A stretch of DNA of 64,000 bases from Alphaproteobacteria bacterium (lineage in GTDB: Bacteria; Pseudomonadota; Alphaproteobacteria; Reyranellales; Reyranellaceae). A program made the position numbers and the translations under genes. The stretch lies in the NCBI GenBank assembly GCA_947474005.1, contig CANJHI010000005.1:1-64000 (forward strand), in the 5' to 3' direction. Below are positions 19,504 to 28,238 of the stretch, in pieces. Each line of letters starts with the position of its first letter. Within the stretch, counting starts at the first letter, position 1. Under the pieces are notes generated by a model. The model made no database searches and was not told the DNA's origin. It worked only from the letters and a program-made list of their open reading frames with translations.

Positions 19504-20217
19504 TCAGGCGGCAACGAGGCCGCGTTGGCGCCGCAGGCGGTCGTAGGCGTCGTTGATCAGCGCGAGCTTACGGGTCGCCATGGTGATCGCCTCCTCCGGC
19601 AGGCCCTGGGCGATCAGCCGGTCGGGATGATTGGCGCGGACCTGGCGCAGCCAGGCGTCGCGGATCTGCTCGTCGGTCGCGATCGGATCGATGCCCAGAA
19701 TGATGCAGGGCTCGCATTCGACGACGCCCGATGCCGCGGCCTTGGCGCGCTCGAAGCGGGCGCTGTCGAGGCCGAAGATGCGCGCCACCTTGGCGAGATA
19801 GTCGGCTTCCGCCACATCGACCTTGCCGTCCGCGCGCGCGATGCTGAAGAGGCCCTCGATCACCCCTTCGAGGATTTCGGGTGCGTCGGGGAAGAGATCG
19901 GCCACCTGACGCGCGTAGGTCTCGAAACCTGCGACATCGCGCTTGGCGAGATCGAAGAAGCGCTCAACGTTGCGCTCCTCGCCGGGCGGTATCTGGAAGA
20001 ATTCGCGGAAGGCCGCGACCTCCACGTCGGAAACCTCTCCGTCAGCCCGCGCCATCTTGGCGCCAAGTGCGATCACGCCGATGGTGAAGCCGATCTGGCG
20101 CAAGCCGGGATGCACGCTCTCATCCGTCTCGGGCGGCGCCATGCCAAGCAGCGCGCCGATCGGCCCGCCGATCCCGAGTTGTGCCGCCTTGTCCGCAATG
20201 ATGTCCCAGATCCTCAT
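19504..20217 (-). CDS. TerB-DnaJ domain protein (DjlA-like)
   Basis: The 237-residue protein has a TerB-like helical domain in the first 150 residues, with two acidic repeats (KMARADGEVSDVEV and IARADGKVDVAEADY). A C-terminal J domain follows, with the HPD motif at about residues 197-199 (ANHPDRL) and the helix IVECEPCIILGI-like before it. DjlA proteins stimulate DnaK ATPase. The usual N-terminal membrane anchor of DjlA is not obvious here, so a soluble form is likely. It is coupled to the amidase gene with a 2-bp gap, suggesting an operon, although the functional link is unknown. Confidence 0.85.
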   Translation of the reverse strand: MRIWDIIADKAAQLGIGGPIGALLGMAPPETDESVHPGLRQIGFTIGVIALGAKMARADGEVSDVEVAAFREFFQIPPGEERNVERFFDLAKRDVAGFETYARQVADLFPDAPEILEGVIEGLFSIARADGKVDVAEADYLAKVARIFGLDSARFERAKAAASGVVECEPCIILGIDPIATDEQIRDAWLRQVRANHPDRLIAQGLPEEAITMATRKLALINDAYDRLRRQRGLVAA

Positions 20218-20227
20218 GTCCGCTCGC

Positions 20228-20959
20228 TTACAACATCAGGGAACCGATCGCCACGCCGACCAGGAGACAGAGGGCGAGGCGCCGGTAGAAACGTTCGCTC
20301 GCCAATGGAAACAGCCGCCCACCAATGATACCGCCCAAAATGACCGCCGGCGCCAGAAAGAGGGCCTGCACGCCCGTATTCCAGCCGATCAGGCCGCGCG
20401 AAGCGAACATCGCCGTCGCCGCCAGGTCGACGAAGACGAAGTAAGTCGTGAGGTTGGCCCGCACGCGCGTCACCGTCTCCTGGCCGGCGAGATAGTAGAA
20501 AGCGATCGGCGGACCTGCCATGCCCGATAGGCCGTTGAGGAAGCCGCTGACGGCACCGGCAGCGAGTGTCGTGGCCGGGCGCGGCTGGCCAGGATAGCGC
20601 CAGCCACTCGCCAGCAACGCTACGGCCGTGAGCACGATGGCGGAAATCGCCCAGCGCATTGGCTCAGGATCGGCGAGCGTCAGCACGAAATTACCGGCCG
20701 GCACGAAGACCACAGCACCAACCATGAGCAACGCGATCCGGGGCCAATCGACATACCGCACCACGGACGGCAACAGCGGCAGGACGACTGCGATCTCGAG
20801 TATCAGGCAGAGCGCGATGCCGACCGCCGGCCCATAGAGGGCGGAAAACACCGGAGTCATCACCATCGCCGCGCCAAAACCGGCAAAGCCCCGCACTATG
20901 CCTGCAATGCAAGCAACGGCTGCGGAAACGAGGAAGGAAAGAGCCAACAGATCAGGCAT
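20228..20959 (-). CDS. TSUP family membrane transporter (TauE/SafE type)
   Basis: The 243-residue protein is almost wholly hydrophobic, with about seven to eight membrane segments and the two-fold glycine-rich pattern of the sulfite-exporter family ([18 protein letters not shown] at about 18-35; [23 protein letters not shown] at about 130-152). Family members move sulfite, sulfoacetate or other small anions across the inner membrane; the substrate cannot be predicted. I chose ATG at 20959 ([11 protein letters not shown]). An in-frame ATG at 21001 would overlap the uvrB promoter. The open frame runs on far upstream only as an antisense shadow of uvrB. Confidence 0.88.
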   Translation of the reverse strand: MPDLLALSFLVSAAVACIAGIVRGFAGFGAAMVMTPVFSALYGPAVGIALCLILEIAVVLPLLPSVVRYVDWPRIALLMVGAVVFVPAGNFVLTLADPEPMRWAISAIVLTAVALLASGWRYPGQPRPATTLAAGAVSGFLNGLSGMAGPPIAFYYLAGQETVTRVRANLTTYFVFVDLAATAMFASRGLIGWNTGVQALFLAPAVILGGIIGGRLFPLASERFYRRLALCLLVGVAIGSLML

Positions 20960-21007
20960 GCGGAGGGCCACGCTAGCATTGCCGGAACGCAGGCCGCGCA
21001 TCATATA

Positions 21008-23209
21008 ATGGAGGCCATGCCCCCAAAGAATCTCGCAGTCGCGACCGTGCCGCTCCTGATGCCGTACATCCAGCGGCGGCCGGAGCTCGAAAGCGACGCC
21101 CGGCCCTTCAAGCTGGTGTCCGACTACACGCCGGCGGGCGACCAGCCCGAGGCGATCAAGCAGCTGATCGCCGGCGTCGAGAGTGGTGAGCGTGACCAGG
21201 TGCTGCTGGGCGTCACCGGCTCGGGCAAGACCTTCACCATGGCCAATGTCATCGCCTCGCAGGGTCGGCCGGCGCTGGTAATGGCGCCGAACAAGACACT
21301 GGCGGCGCAGCTCTACAGCGAAATGAAGGGCTTCTTTCCGGACAACGCGGTCGAGTATTTCGTCTCCTACTACGACTACTACCAGCCCGAAGCCTACGTC
21401 GCGCGGACCGACACCTATATCGAGAAGGATTCGTCGATCAACGAGCAGATCGACCGGATGCGCCATTCCGCCACGCGTGCGCTGATGGAGCGCGACGACG
21501 TGATCATCGTGGCCTCTGTCTCCTGCATCTACGGCATCGGCCCGCTCGAGAACTATCAGAAGATGACCTTCCGCCTGCACAAGGGCCAGAAGATCGACCG
21601 CAACACATTGGTGCGCCGTTTCGTCGAACAGCAATACAAGCGCAATGACAACGCCTTCCAGCGCGGCACCTTCCGCGTACGCGGCGACACGGTCGACCTG
21701 TTCCCGGCCCATTATGAGGACAAGGCGTGGCGCTTCGAGATGTTCGGCGACGAGATCGAATCGATCACCGAGTTCGATCCGCTGACCGGCGACAAGACGA
21801 TCACCCTGTCCGACATCATCGTCTACGCCAACAGCCACTATGTGACACCCAAGCCGACGATGCAGAAGGCAATCGACCAGATAAAGGTCGATCTCAAGCA
21901 GCGGCTCGACGAGTTCAACCGCGCCGGCCGCTTGCTCGAGGCGCAGCGGCTCGAGCAGCGCACGAATTTCGACATCGAGATGATGGAGACGACCGGCGCC
22001 TGCGCCGGCATCGAGAACTACTCGCGCTATCTCACGGGCCGCAAGCCGGGCGAGCCCCCCCCTACCCTGTTCGAGTACTTCCCCGAGCACTCGCTGCTGA
22101 TCTGCGACGAGAGCCACGTCACCGTGCCGCAGATCGGCGGCATGTTCCGCGGCGACTTCAATCGCAAGAGCGTGCTGGCCGAGTTCGGCTTCCGCCTGCC
22201 CTCGGCGATCGACAACCGGCCGCTGAAGTTCGAGGAATGGGAGGCGCTCCGTCCGCAGACGACCTTCGTCAGCGCCACGCCCGGCCCGTGGGAGATGGAA
22301 CGCACGCAAGGCACCTTCATCGAACAGGTGATCCGCCCCACCGGCCTGATCGATCCGACGGTGATCATTCGCCCGGTCGAGAAGCAGGTCGACGACCTGA
22401 TCGCCGAGTGCAAGGACTGCGCGAAGAAGGCGCAGCGCGTCCTGGTGACGGTGCTGACCAAGCGCATGGCCGAGGATCTCGTCGAGTATCTGCACGAGGC
22501 CGGCATACGCTGCCGCTACCTGCATTCGGACATCGACACGCTGGAGCGCATCGAGATCATCCGCGATCTCCGGCTGGGCGCCTTTGACGTACTGGTCGGC
22601 ATCAACCTGCTGCGCGAGGGCCTCGACATCCCGGAATGCGCGCTGGTGGCCATCCTCGACGCCGACAAGGAGGGTTTCCTGCGCTCGCCGACGTCGCTGG
22701 TGCAGACGATCGGCCGCGCCGCGCGCAACATCGACGGTCGGGTCATCCTCTATGCCGACAGGATGACCGACTCGATCAAGTACGCGATCAGCGAGACCGA
22801 CCGCCGCCGCGCCAAGCAGACCGCGTACAACGAGGCCAACGGCATCACGCCGGCGTCGATCAAGAAGAACATCGGCGAGATCCTGCAGTCGACCGCCGAG
22901 CGCGACCACTACACGGTCGACACCGGCGTCTCGGGCGACGTCCATCTGGTCGGGCACAATCTGCGCACCCACATCGCCGACCTGGAAAAGCGCATGCGCG
23001 ACGCCGCGGCCAACCTCGAGTTCGAGGAAGCCGCCCGCATCCGCGACGAGATCCGCCGGCTCGAAGTCAACGAACTGGAACTGCCCGGGCAGGCTGCAGG
23101 CGCCAACGTCGGCGTTCACCTGGGCAAGATGCAGCATTCCCGGGTCTTCCGCGGCGTGCGCACCGGTTCCGGCGCCGGCGGCCGGCCCGGCCGCCGCAGC
23201 GGACGCTGA
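21008..23209 (+). CDS. uvrB: Excinuclease ABC subunit UvrB
   Basis: Damage-verifying helicase-like subunit of nucleotide excision repair; it is loaded by UvrA and recruits UvrC. The 733-residue protein carries Walker A ([16 protein letters not shown], about residues 66-81) and the beta-hairpin with [20 protein letters not shown]. The Walker B/DESH motif is in [13 protein letters not shown], helicase motif VI follows ([19 protein letters not shown]), and the C-terminal UVR domain ([22 protein letters not shown]) binds UvrC. ATG 21008 or 21017 may start translation; the conserved region begins near residue 30. It is divergent from the TSUP gene and followed 11 bp later by a hydrolase gene. Confidence 0.98.
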   Translation: MEAMPPKNLAVATVPLLMPYIQRRPELESDARPFKLVSDYTPAGDQPEAIKQLIAGVESGERDQVLLGVTGSGKTFTMANVIASQGRPALVMAPNKTLAAQLYSEMKGFFPDNAVEYFVSYYDYYQPEAYVARTDTYIEKDSSINEQIDRMRHSATRALMERDDVIIVASVSCIYGIGPLENYQKMTFRLHKGQKIDRNTLVRRFVEQQYKRNDNAFQRGTFRVRGDTVDLFPAHYEDKAWRFEMFGDEIESITEFDPLTGDKTITLSDIIVYANSHYVTPKPTMQKAIDQIKVDLKQRLDEFNRAGRLLEAQRLEQRTNFDIEMMETTGACAGIENYSRYLTGRKPGEPPPTLFEYFPEHSLLICDESHVTVPQIGGMFRGDFNRKSVLAEFGFRLPSAIDNRPLKFEEWEALRPQTTFVSATPGPWEMERTQGTFIEQVIRPTGLIDPTVIIRPVEKQVDDLIAECKDCAKKAQRVLVTVLTKRMAEDLVEYLHEAGIRCRYLHSDIDTLERIEIIRDLRLGAFDVLVGINLLREGLDIPECALVAILDADKEGFLRSPTSLVQTIGRAARNIDGRVILYADRMTDSIKYAISETDRRRAKQTAYNEANGITPASIKKNIGEILQSTAERDHYTVDTGVSGDVHLVGHNLRTHIADLEKRMRDAAANLEFEEAARIRDEIRRLEVNELELPGQAAGANVGVHLGKMQHSRVFRGVRTGSGAGGRPGRRSGR

Positions 23210-23220
23210 GCGGGAAAAAC

Positions 23221-24072
23221 ATGCGCATCTCGTTGAAGCCGCTGATCGCGGCCCTGTTCGCCTTCGCCGTCGCCACGCCGGGGTGGGCGCAAGGGTCGCC
23301 GCGCGAGGAGGTCATCCGCATCCCTGCCGCCAGCGGCGCAATGTTGGTCACCACCGTCTTGCGGCCAGCGGGCGAGGCCCGGCGGCCGCTGGTGGTCATG
23401 AACCATGGCTCACCGGCAGACAGCGCGCAGCGGCCCAAAATGGAGCGCGCGCGCTATTCAACGATTTCCTCGTGGTTCGTTTCACAAGGTTACGTCGTCG
23501 CCCTGCCGATGCGCCGGGGCTATGGCGAAACCGGCGGCGCCTGGGCCGAGAACTACGGCAAATGTGACAGTCCCGACTATTACGGCGCCGGCCTGCAGGG
23601 CGCAGCCGACATCAGGGCGACGATCGACTTCATGCGCGGCCAGCCGTTCGTTGCCCCCGACCGTACCATCGTCGTCGGCCAGTCGGCCGGCGGCTGGGCA
23701 ACGGTGGCGCTCTCCAGCCTGAACCCGCCGGGCGTGTCGGGCATGGTGAACTTCGCGGGCGGTCGCGGCGGCCACATGAAACTGCCAGGCGGCGGGCTCG
23801 GCAACTGTGCGCCCGACGCGCTCGTCCAGGCCGCGGCCAAGTACGGGGCCACGGCGCGCACGCCGATGCTTTGGATCTATACCGAGAACGACAGCTTCTT
23901 CGCGCCGGCCCTCGTTAAGCGGATGGTTGCCGCCTACGATGCGGCTGGCGGCCGAGCAACCTTCCGGCCGGTCGGCGCGTTCGGCCGCGACGGTCACCAA
24001 CTGGCGGGCAGCGAGAGCGGCGCGCCGATCTGGCAGCCGCTGGTCCAGAACTTTCTCGCGAACCTGAAGTAG
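23221..24072 (+). CDS. Secreted alpha/beta hydrolase (dienelactone hydrolase-like)
   Basis: The 283-residue protein starts with a Sec signal peptide (basic MRISLKP, hydrophobic core, likely cut after residue 23 in GWA-QG), so it acts in the periplasm. The fold is alpha/beta hydrolase. The oxyanion region is VVMNHGSPAD (about 58-67), the nucleophile elbow is GQSAGG with Ser155, an acidic residue in YTENDSFF is a candidate third member, and the catalytic His is in RDGHQL near 255. The substrate is unknown; esterases, peptidases and lactonases share this arrangement. It follows uvrB after 11 bp and may be cotranscribed, without an evident functional tie. Confidence 0.82.
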   Translation: MRISLKPLIAALFAFAVATPGWAQGSPREEVIRIPAASGAMLVTTVLRPAGEARRPLVVMNHGSPADSAQRPKMERARYSTISSWFVSQGYVVALPMRRGYGETGGAWAENYGKCDSPDYYGAGLQGAADIRATIDFMRGQPFVAPDRTIVVGQSAGGWATVALSSLNPPGVSGMVNFAGGRGGHMKLPGGGLGNCAPDALVQAAAKYGATARTPMLWIYTENDSFFAPALVKRMVAAYDAAGGRATFRPVGAFGRDGHQLAGSESGAPIWQPLVQNFLANLK

Positions 24073-24145
24073 GCGTGGACCCTTCCGTGCCTCGCCTGAA
24101 CGGGGTTTGTTTGTTCGGGATCGGTGTTCGGCTACGATCCTCAAG

Positions 24146-24643
24146 TCATTGACCCAGAACTAAAATCGCCGCGGCGCCTGGCACAGAATTCAGGCCTGTC
24201 GCTCTCGAAATGCGTGTGCCGCAACGAAGCGCCCGCGTGCTATGGCCCCAGGCCTTCTTGCTTGTGGACGCCTTTTTCTTCGCTTTGGCCTGATTGTAAT
24301 CGATCGCGGCACGGACGAGATTTTTCAGAGCCGGCCCATCGATCTTGTCGCCCTCGAAAACGTCGATCGCCCGCCACACCTTGCCGCCGAAGCCGGCGTT
24401 GAAGAGCTTGTCGGGATCCGGGAGGCTGGCGCCATGGGCGAAGGTCAGCTTCACCTTGTCCTTGTGGGCGTTGCCGACCGCGATGATGCCGCCACGCGAC
24501 CACACCGGGCTTCCCATCCACTTCCATTCCTCGATGATCTCCCGGTCGGCCGCCACGATGGCCTTGCGGAGGCCGGCGAGCGTCTTGCCCCGCCAGTCCG
24601 TGAGTTTTGCGATCAGCCGGTCGATGTTTTCCGATGGAGTCAT
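24146..24643 (-). CDS. DUF1801-type (YdhG-like) small protein with an unusual tail
   Basis: The 165-residue product shows the DUF1801 pattern: EIIEEWKWMGSPVWSRGGIIAVGNAHKD-type core (core landmarks EWKWMGSPVW and IIAVGNA), KVKLTFAHGASLPDP and a helix leading to a Lys-rich segment (AKAKKKASTSKKA, about 118-132). The family is often found beside AHSA1 and ArsR genes, as here, but its biochemical role is not established. Family members normally stop near the Lys-rich end; here about 33 further residues without recognisable similarity follow, possibly after loss of the ancestral stop. ATG at 24643 lies 14 bp after the AHSA1 stop. Confidence 0.75.
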   Translation of the reverse strand: MTPSENIDRLIAKLTDWRGKTLAGLRKAIVAADREIIEEWKWMGSPVWSRGGIIAVGNAHKDKVKLTFAHGASLPDPDKLFNAGFGGKVWRAIDVFEGDKIDGPALKNLVRAAIDYNQAKAKKKASTSKKAWGHSTRALRCGTRISRATGLNSVPGAAAILVLGQ

Positions 24644-24657
24644 TGGATGCCTCGCCT

Positions 24658-25068
24658 TCACTCTGCCCGCGCCAGGACCTGCTCCAGGGTCGCAAAGAAC
24701 TTCGGCCACCCGTACTTCGCACCCTGGTAGGCCTGCTGCTGATCCGGCCGGAAGCCCGTCTGCTCCATGCGCAGGTGGGTCCCCGTGCTCGAAGGGGTGA
24801 GAGTCCAAACGACGACACTCTCGAGACCATGGGCCTCCCACGTGTAGGACAGCGTCTTGTTCGGCTCGACGGCCCGGACCTGGCAGTCGACAGCGCCCCA
24901 GTCTGCGCGAAAATTGAAGCTGTGCCCGACGACAGGCTTGAAGTCGCTCTTCATGAGCCACTCCTCGATCAGGTGTGGTTGGGTGAGCGCGCGCCAGATC
25001 TTTTCCGGCGGATGAGGTATCTCCCGTTCGACAACGACGGAGAGCGTTTCGGTCGCGGCGTCACTCAT
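24658..25068 (-). CDS. SRPBCC/AHSA1-domain protein
   Basis: A 136-residue START-like fold protein of the activator-of-Hsp90-ATPase-homologue (AHSA1) group. Signature segments are EREIPHPPEKIWRALTQPH (about 14-32), EWLMKSDFKPVVGHSFNFR and the C-terminal helix with GWPKFFATLEQVLA. These proteins have a hydrophobic pocket; the ligand is usually unknown. ATG at 25068 overlaps the ArsR stop (ATGA), so both are translated together. ArsR-AHSA1-DUF1801 is a recurrent gene arrangement in bacteria. Confidence 0.88.
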   Translation of the reverse strand: MSDAATETLSVVVEREIPHPPEKIWRALTQPHLIEEWLMKSDFKPVVGHSFNFRADWGAVDCQVRAVEPNKTLSYTWEAHGLESVVVWTLTPSSTGTHLRMEQTGFRPDQQQAYQGAKYGWPKFFATLEQVLARAE

Positions 25069-25388
25069 TGGTCCATCCTTTTGAGCAGATCTTCGAGGTG
25101 GTCGAATCGGCTTTGCCAGAACCCGGCCATTTGGCTTGTCCAGTCCATCAGCGGGGCCAGGGCGCCGACTTGCGCGCTGTAGTGCGTCTGGCGGCCTGCG
25201 TGGCGGTCGCGCACCAGCCCGGCCTGCTTCAGGATGCCGAGATGCTTGGAAACGGCCGGTTGCGAGATCCCGGCCCGAGCCGTCAGAGCCCCGACCGTCG
25301 TCTCTCCTTCGCGGCACAGTCGTTCGAAAAGAGCCCGCCGGGTTGGGTCGGCGAGGGTTCGGAAGAGCACGTCATGAGCGCTTGGCAT
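25065..25388 (-). CDS. ArsR-family transcriptional regulator
   Basis: A 107-residue winged-helix protein. The HTH lies in TTVGALTARAGISQPAVSKHLGILKQAGLV (recognition helix SQPAVSKHLGIL, about 42-53), followed by the wing RDRHAGRQTHYSA. The metal-binding ELCVCDL motif of arsenic/cadmium sensors is absent, so this is the non-metal subgroup usually linked to AHSA1 genes. It probably represses its own operon. ATG 25388 is preceded by an AT-rich promoter-like stretch on the minus strand. It is the first gene of a three-gene operon. Confidence 0.9.
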   Translation of the reverse strand: MPSAHDVLFRTLADPTRRALFERLCREGETTVGALTARAGISQPAVSKHLGILKQAGLVRDRHAGRQTHYSAQVGALAPLMDWTSQMAGFWQSRFDHLEDLLKRMDQ

Positions 25389-25752
25389 TGGAGATCAATA
25401 ACCCATTGGATATATATAATCCTATAACCGCCGAGCTATGTATGAGTCAACCCGTAAGGCACTGACTCATCCCATGATCCCTATCTCTATAGCTTTGTCC
25501 GCCTTGTGCGCTTCAGCGCGAGTGGCGGCGCTCCCGGATCGGCATCCTTGAATACCATGCCCGTTGGTTATGCATTATGCGAATCTCAGCTCTCGCACAC
25601 CGAAGAGCCGGTGGCACAGTCCAAGCGCCATCCTACAGGAAACATAGCCTATTTCCTGCTTAATCTGCAATCTTACTTCTGCATGCCTGCCCCAACCTGA
25701 AGCGATCTCTCGCACTCGATCGGCACGCGCTGGGCATCCCTGACGGCGACCC
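25389..25752. promoter_or_regulatory. Intergenic region with ArsR-operon promoter and inverted repeat
   Basis: This 364-bp gap has no convincing gene; a 64-codon frame at 25506-25700 lacks a ribosome-binding site and any recognisable pattern. The first 80 bp are AT-rich. GGATATATATAATCC at 25408-25422 is a near-palindrome that overlaps a plausible -10 for arsR. A perfect 8-bp inverted repeat, ATGAGTCA (25442-25449) and TGACTCAT (25463-25470), lies behind it and could be an operator. Confidence 0.4.
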
Positions 25753-26529
25753 TCATCCCTCCGGGCTGATCGCGCTCTCATGCCAGCGGCGCAGCAGCAG
25801 GTATGACAGCAGCGACAGCAGCAGGTAGATCGCGATGCCGGCGGCCGAGATCAGCACCAGGGCGGCGAACATGCGCGGGATCCTGAGCTGGTAGCCTGCT
25901 TCGAGAATGCGATACGCAAGCCCCGATGCGCTGCCGCCGGTACCGGCCACGAACTCGGCCACCACAGCGCCGATCAGCGCCAGCCCGCCGGAGATGCGCA
26001 AGCCTCCCAGGAAGTACGGCAGCGCCGCCGGCAGCCGCAGATGGATCAGGGTCTTCCATCGGCCCGCGCTGTAGAGCTCAAAGAGCGCCAGCAGATTATG
26101 GTCGACCGAGCGCAGGCCGAGGATGGTGTTGGACAGGATGGGAAAGAACGCCACCAGCCAGGCGCAGATCAGCAGCGACAGATCGACGTTGTTGGCCCAG
26201 GCGATGATCAGCGGCGCGATGGCCACGATCGGCGTCACCTGCAGGATGATGGCGTAGGGAAAGAGCGACAGCTCGACCCAGCGCGACAGCGAGAACAGGA
26301 TCGCCAGCAGGCCGCCCACGATGACCGCGGCGGCGAGCGCCTCCAGCGTTATTTCGAGGGTGACGACGAGCGCCGGCGCGAGCATGCCCCAGTCGTCGAT
26401 CAATGTCCGTGCGACCAGGATCGGCCCCGGCAGGACATAAGGCGGGATTTTCGCCACCCGCACGACGGCCTCCCACAGCACGAGCATCACGATGCCCATG
26501 ACGACGGGTGCAGCGATGCGGGCGCTCAT
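25753..26529 (-). CDS. ABC transporter permease (SsuC/ThiX-like)
   Basis: Inner-membrane component of an importer of the nitrate/sulfonate/taurine/pyrimidine type. The 258-residue protein has about six membrane helices and the BPD_transp_1 cytoplasmic EAA loop (YSAGRWKTLIHLRLPAALPYFLGGLRI: landmarks AGRWKTL and LPAALPYFLGGLRI). The family signature GPILVARTLIDDWG is near residue 35. Its ATPase partner lies 67 bp upstream. No substrate-binding protein is encoded nearby, so the substrate stays open; the neighbouring dioxygenase hints at an aromatic or pyrimidine-like compound, which is inference. Confidence 0.88.
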   Translation of the reverse strand: MSARIAAPVVMGIVMLVLWEAVVRVAKIPPYVLPGPILVARTLIDDWGMLAPALVVTLEITLEALAAAVIVGGLLAILFSLSRWVELSLFPYAIILQVTPIVAIAPLIIAWANNVDLSLLICAWLVAFFPILSNTILGLRSVDHNLLALFELYSAGRWKTLIHLRLPAALPYFLGGLRISGGLALIGAVVAEFVAGTGGSASGLAYRILEAGYQLRIPRMFAALVLISAAGIAIYLLLSLLSYLLLRRWHESAISPEG

Positions 26530-26537
26530 GGAGCGCC

Positions 26538-26555
26538 CTCCCCCGTTAGGGGGAG
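26538..26555. repeat. Short intergenic palindrome (CTCCCCC-GTTA-GGGGGAG)
   Basis: A perfect 7-bp inverted repeat with a GTTA loop lies in the 67-bp gap between the ATPase and permease genes, followed by more G-rich sequence (GGTTGGGTGAGGGGG). Such G/C-run palindromes are often dispersed repeats in alphaproteobacteria; a hairpin in the mRNA could also uncouple expression of the two genes. Confidence 0.45.
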
Positions 26556-26596
26556 AGGTTGGGTGAGGGGGCCGCGCGAAGGTGCTCGCAGGCTAC

Positions 26597-27337
26597 TCAT
26601 GCCGCCATCGCCTCGGCGAGATGGCCCGAGACCAATCGGCAATGGGCGGCGTAGTCGGGCGAAGTGCGGAAGGCTTCGGTGCGCGGGTATGGGGCTGCGA
26701 CCGCGAGGTCGGAAACGATGCGGCCCGGCCGCGCCGCCATCACGGCGATGCGCTGCGACAGGAACACCGATTCGAACACCGAGTGCGTCACGAACACGAC
26801 CGTGAAGCGGCTCCGCTCCCACAACGCCAGCAGGTCGGCGTTCAGCCTGTGGCGCGTGATCTCGTCGAGGGCGGCGAAGGGCTCGTCCATCAGCAGCAGT
26901 CGCGGCGCCGTCACCAGGGCGCGCGCAATCGACACGCGCATTTTCATGCCGCCCGAGAGTTCGCGCGGCCAGGTCCTCTCGAAACCCGCGAGCCCGACAT
27001 GGCCCAGCGCCTCGGCCGACCGCGCGTCGCGCTCGCTCCGTCCCACGCCGCCGAGCTTGAGCGGCAGGGCGACATTGGCAAGTGCCGTCGCCCACGGCAT
27101 CAGCGTCGGCTCCTGGAAAACGAAGCCGATGTCGGGCTTGCCGGCGGGCCAGTCGATGGCGCCTGCGCTGGGCGGCGCGAGCCCGGCGATGAGGCGCAGC
27201 AAAGTGGACTTCCCGCAGCCGGACGGTCCCAGCACGCTCAGGAATTCGCCGGCCTCGATGTCGAGCGAGATGCCGTCCAGAGCCTGGACGCCGTTGGCGA
27301 AAGTCTTGGAGACGCCGCGGACCGAGACCAGCGGCAT
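26597..27337 (-). CDS. ABC transporter ATP-binding protein (SsuB/ThiZ-like)
   Basis: Energy-coupling subunit for the adjacent permease. The product (246 residues from ATG 27337) has Walker A VLGPSGCGKSTLLRLIAG, a Q-loop in GFVFQEPTLMPWAT, the ABC signature RELSGGMKMRVSIARAL, Walker B LLLMDEPFAALDE and the H-loop in VVFVTHSVFESVF. The Q-loop style and size match importers of nitrate, taurine and aliphatic sulfonates. ATG 27337 is 13 bp after the dioxygenase stop; a TTG at 27364, inside the dioxygenase gene, could add nine residues. Confidence 0.9.
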   Translation of the reverse strand: MPLVSVRGVSKTFANGVQALDGISLDIEAGEFLSVLGPSGCGKSTLLRLIAGLAPPSAGAIDWPAGKPDIGFVFQEPTLMPWATALANVALPLKLGGVGRSERDARSAEALGHVGLAGFERTWPRELSGGMKMRVSIARALVTAPRLLLMDEPFAALDEITRHRLNADLLALWERSRFTVVFVTHSVFESVFLSQRIAVMAARPGRIVSDLAVAAPYPRTEAFRTSPDYAAHCRLVSGHLAEAMAA

Positions 27338-27350
27338 CGAGCCAGCCGCA

Positions 27351-28220
27351 TCAGGCCGGAGCAAGGGTCAGGTCGAGCCTGGCGGTCCACACCGGCATCG
27401 GCAGAGTCTCGCGCGCCGCAAGATGGGCCGGCAGGTCGGACCGCTCCTTGGTCCGGACGAATGGCAGGACGAGACCGCCGCGCACGCCGAACACGGCGTC
27501 GCCGTCGAGATGCGCGTCGTCCTCGGGGAAGAACTCGGTGATCAGCGGCGGATGATTCGGCGCCTGGATGATCATGTGCAGATGCGCCGGCCGCCAGGCG
27601 TCGCGGCCCAGTACGCGCAGCATGTCGCCTGCGGGACCATCATCGGGCACCTTGTAGGAGACCGGGCGCACCGTCGTGAAGGCGAAGGTGCCGTCGTCGG
27701 CAACCTTGAGCCGGCCGTGATAGTTGGTCGGCGACTGGTCCTTGTCCTGCTGGGCATAGAGGCCGTTGCCGGCGTTTTGCCACAGCGCCAGAACCGTGCC
27801 CTTGGCCGGCGCGCCTTTCTCATCGCGTATCCGGCCGCTCACCACCAGCGGCTCACCCGTCTGCCCGCGCCACATGTCGCCGCCATTGGCCAGCTCCGGG
27901 GCGCCCTCGATGTGGAACGGCCCCAGCACCGACGACTGAGTGCCGGACGGCGCGGCATTGATCATGTCGATCAGGGACGACACGCCGAGCAGATCGGAGA
28001 ACAGGATGTACTCGTTGCGCTTGTCGTCGGTGAACTTGGTGGCGCGGGTGAGCGCGTCGATCGCCGCTCCCCACTCCGCCTGGGTCACCTTGTTCTCGCG
28101 CACGAAGCTATGGAGATGACCCGCCAGGCCGACCAGCAAGGTGCGCGCCCGTTCCGACGGCGCGTTGCGGCAATAGTCGGCGAAGGCCTGGGTGATGGTG
28201 GTCGGCGTCAGATTGCGCAT
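27351..28220 (-). CDS. Intradiol ring-cleavage dioxygenase (catechol/hydroxyquinol 1,2-dioxygenase type)
   Basis: Non-haem Fe(III) enzyme that opens catechol-type rings between the two hydroxyls. The 289-residue protein has the helical N-terminal dimerisation domain (residues 1-100) and the beta-sandwich catalytic domain. The four iron ligands are recognisable: Tyr155 (GNGLY), Tyr189 (VSYKVP), His213 and His215 (RPAHLH). The N-terminal domain places it with catechol and hydroxyquinol dioxygenases rather than protocatechuate ones; the exact substrate is not predictable. It heads a likely operon with the ABC ATPase and permease, and the acetyltransferase gene ends 18 bp upstream. Confidence 0.88.
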   Translation of the reverse strand: MRNLTPTTITQAFADYCRNAPSERARTLLVGLAGHLHSFVRENKVTQAEWGAAIDALTRATKFTDDKRNEYILFSDLLGVSSLIDMINAAPSGTQSSVLGPFHIEGAPELANGGDMWRGQTGEPLVVSGRIRDEKGAPAKGTVLALWQNAGNGLYAQQDKDQSPTNYHGRLKVADDGTFAFTTVRPVSYKVPDDGPAGDMLRVLGRDAWRPAHLHMIIQAPNHPPLITEFFPEDDAHLDGDAVFGVRGGLVLPFVRTKERSDLPAHLAARETLPMPVWTARLDLTLAPA

Positions 28221-28238
28221 GGGGTATCTCCCGCCCGG

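Noticed and set aside
20960-23137. A very long minus-strand open frame continuous with the TSUP gene and running antisense through uvrB
   Set aside because: It is stop-free only because of GC-rich codon bias in uvrB; its translation is Asp/His/Arg/Gly-rich and has no domain pattern. Only the part below about 20959 is a gene.
25506-25700. 64-codon plus-strand frame in the gap between ArsR and the ABC permease
   Set aside because: No ribosome-binding site, no recognisable domain and atypical composition; reported only as part of the intergenic region.
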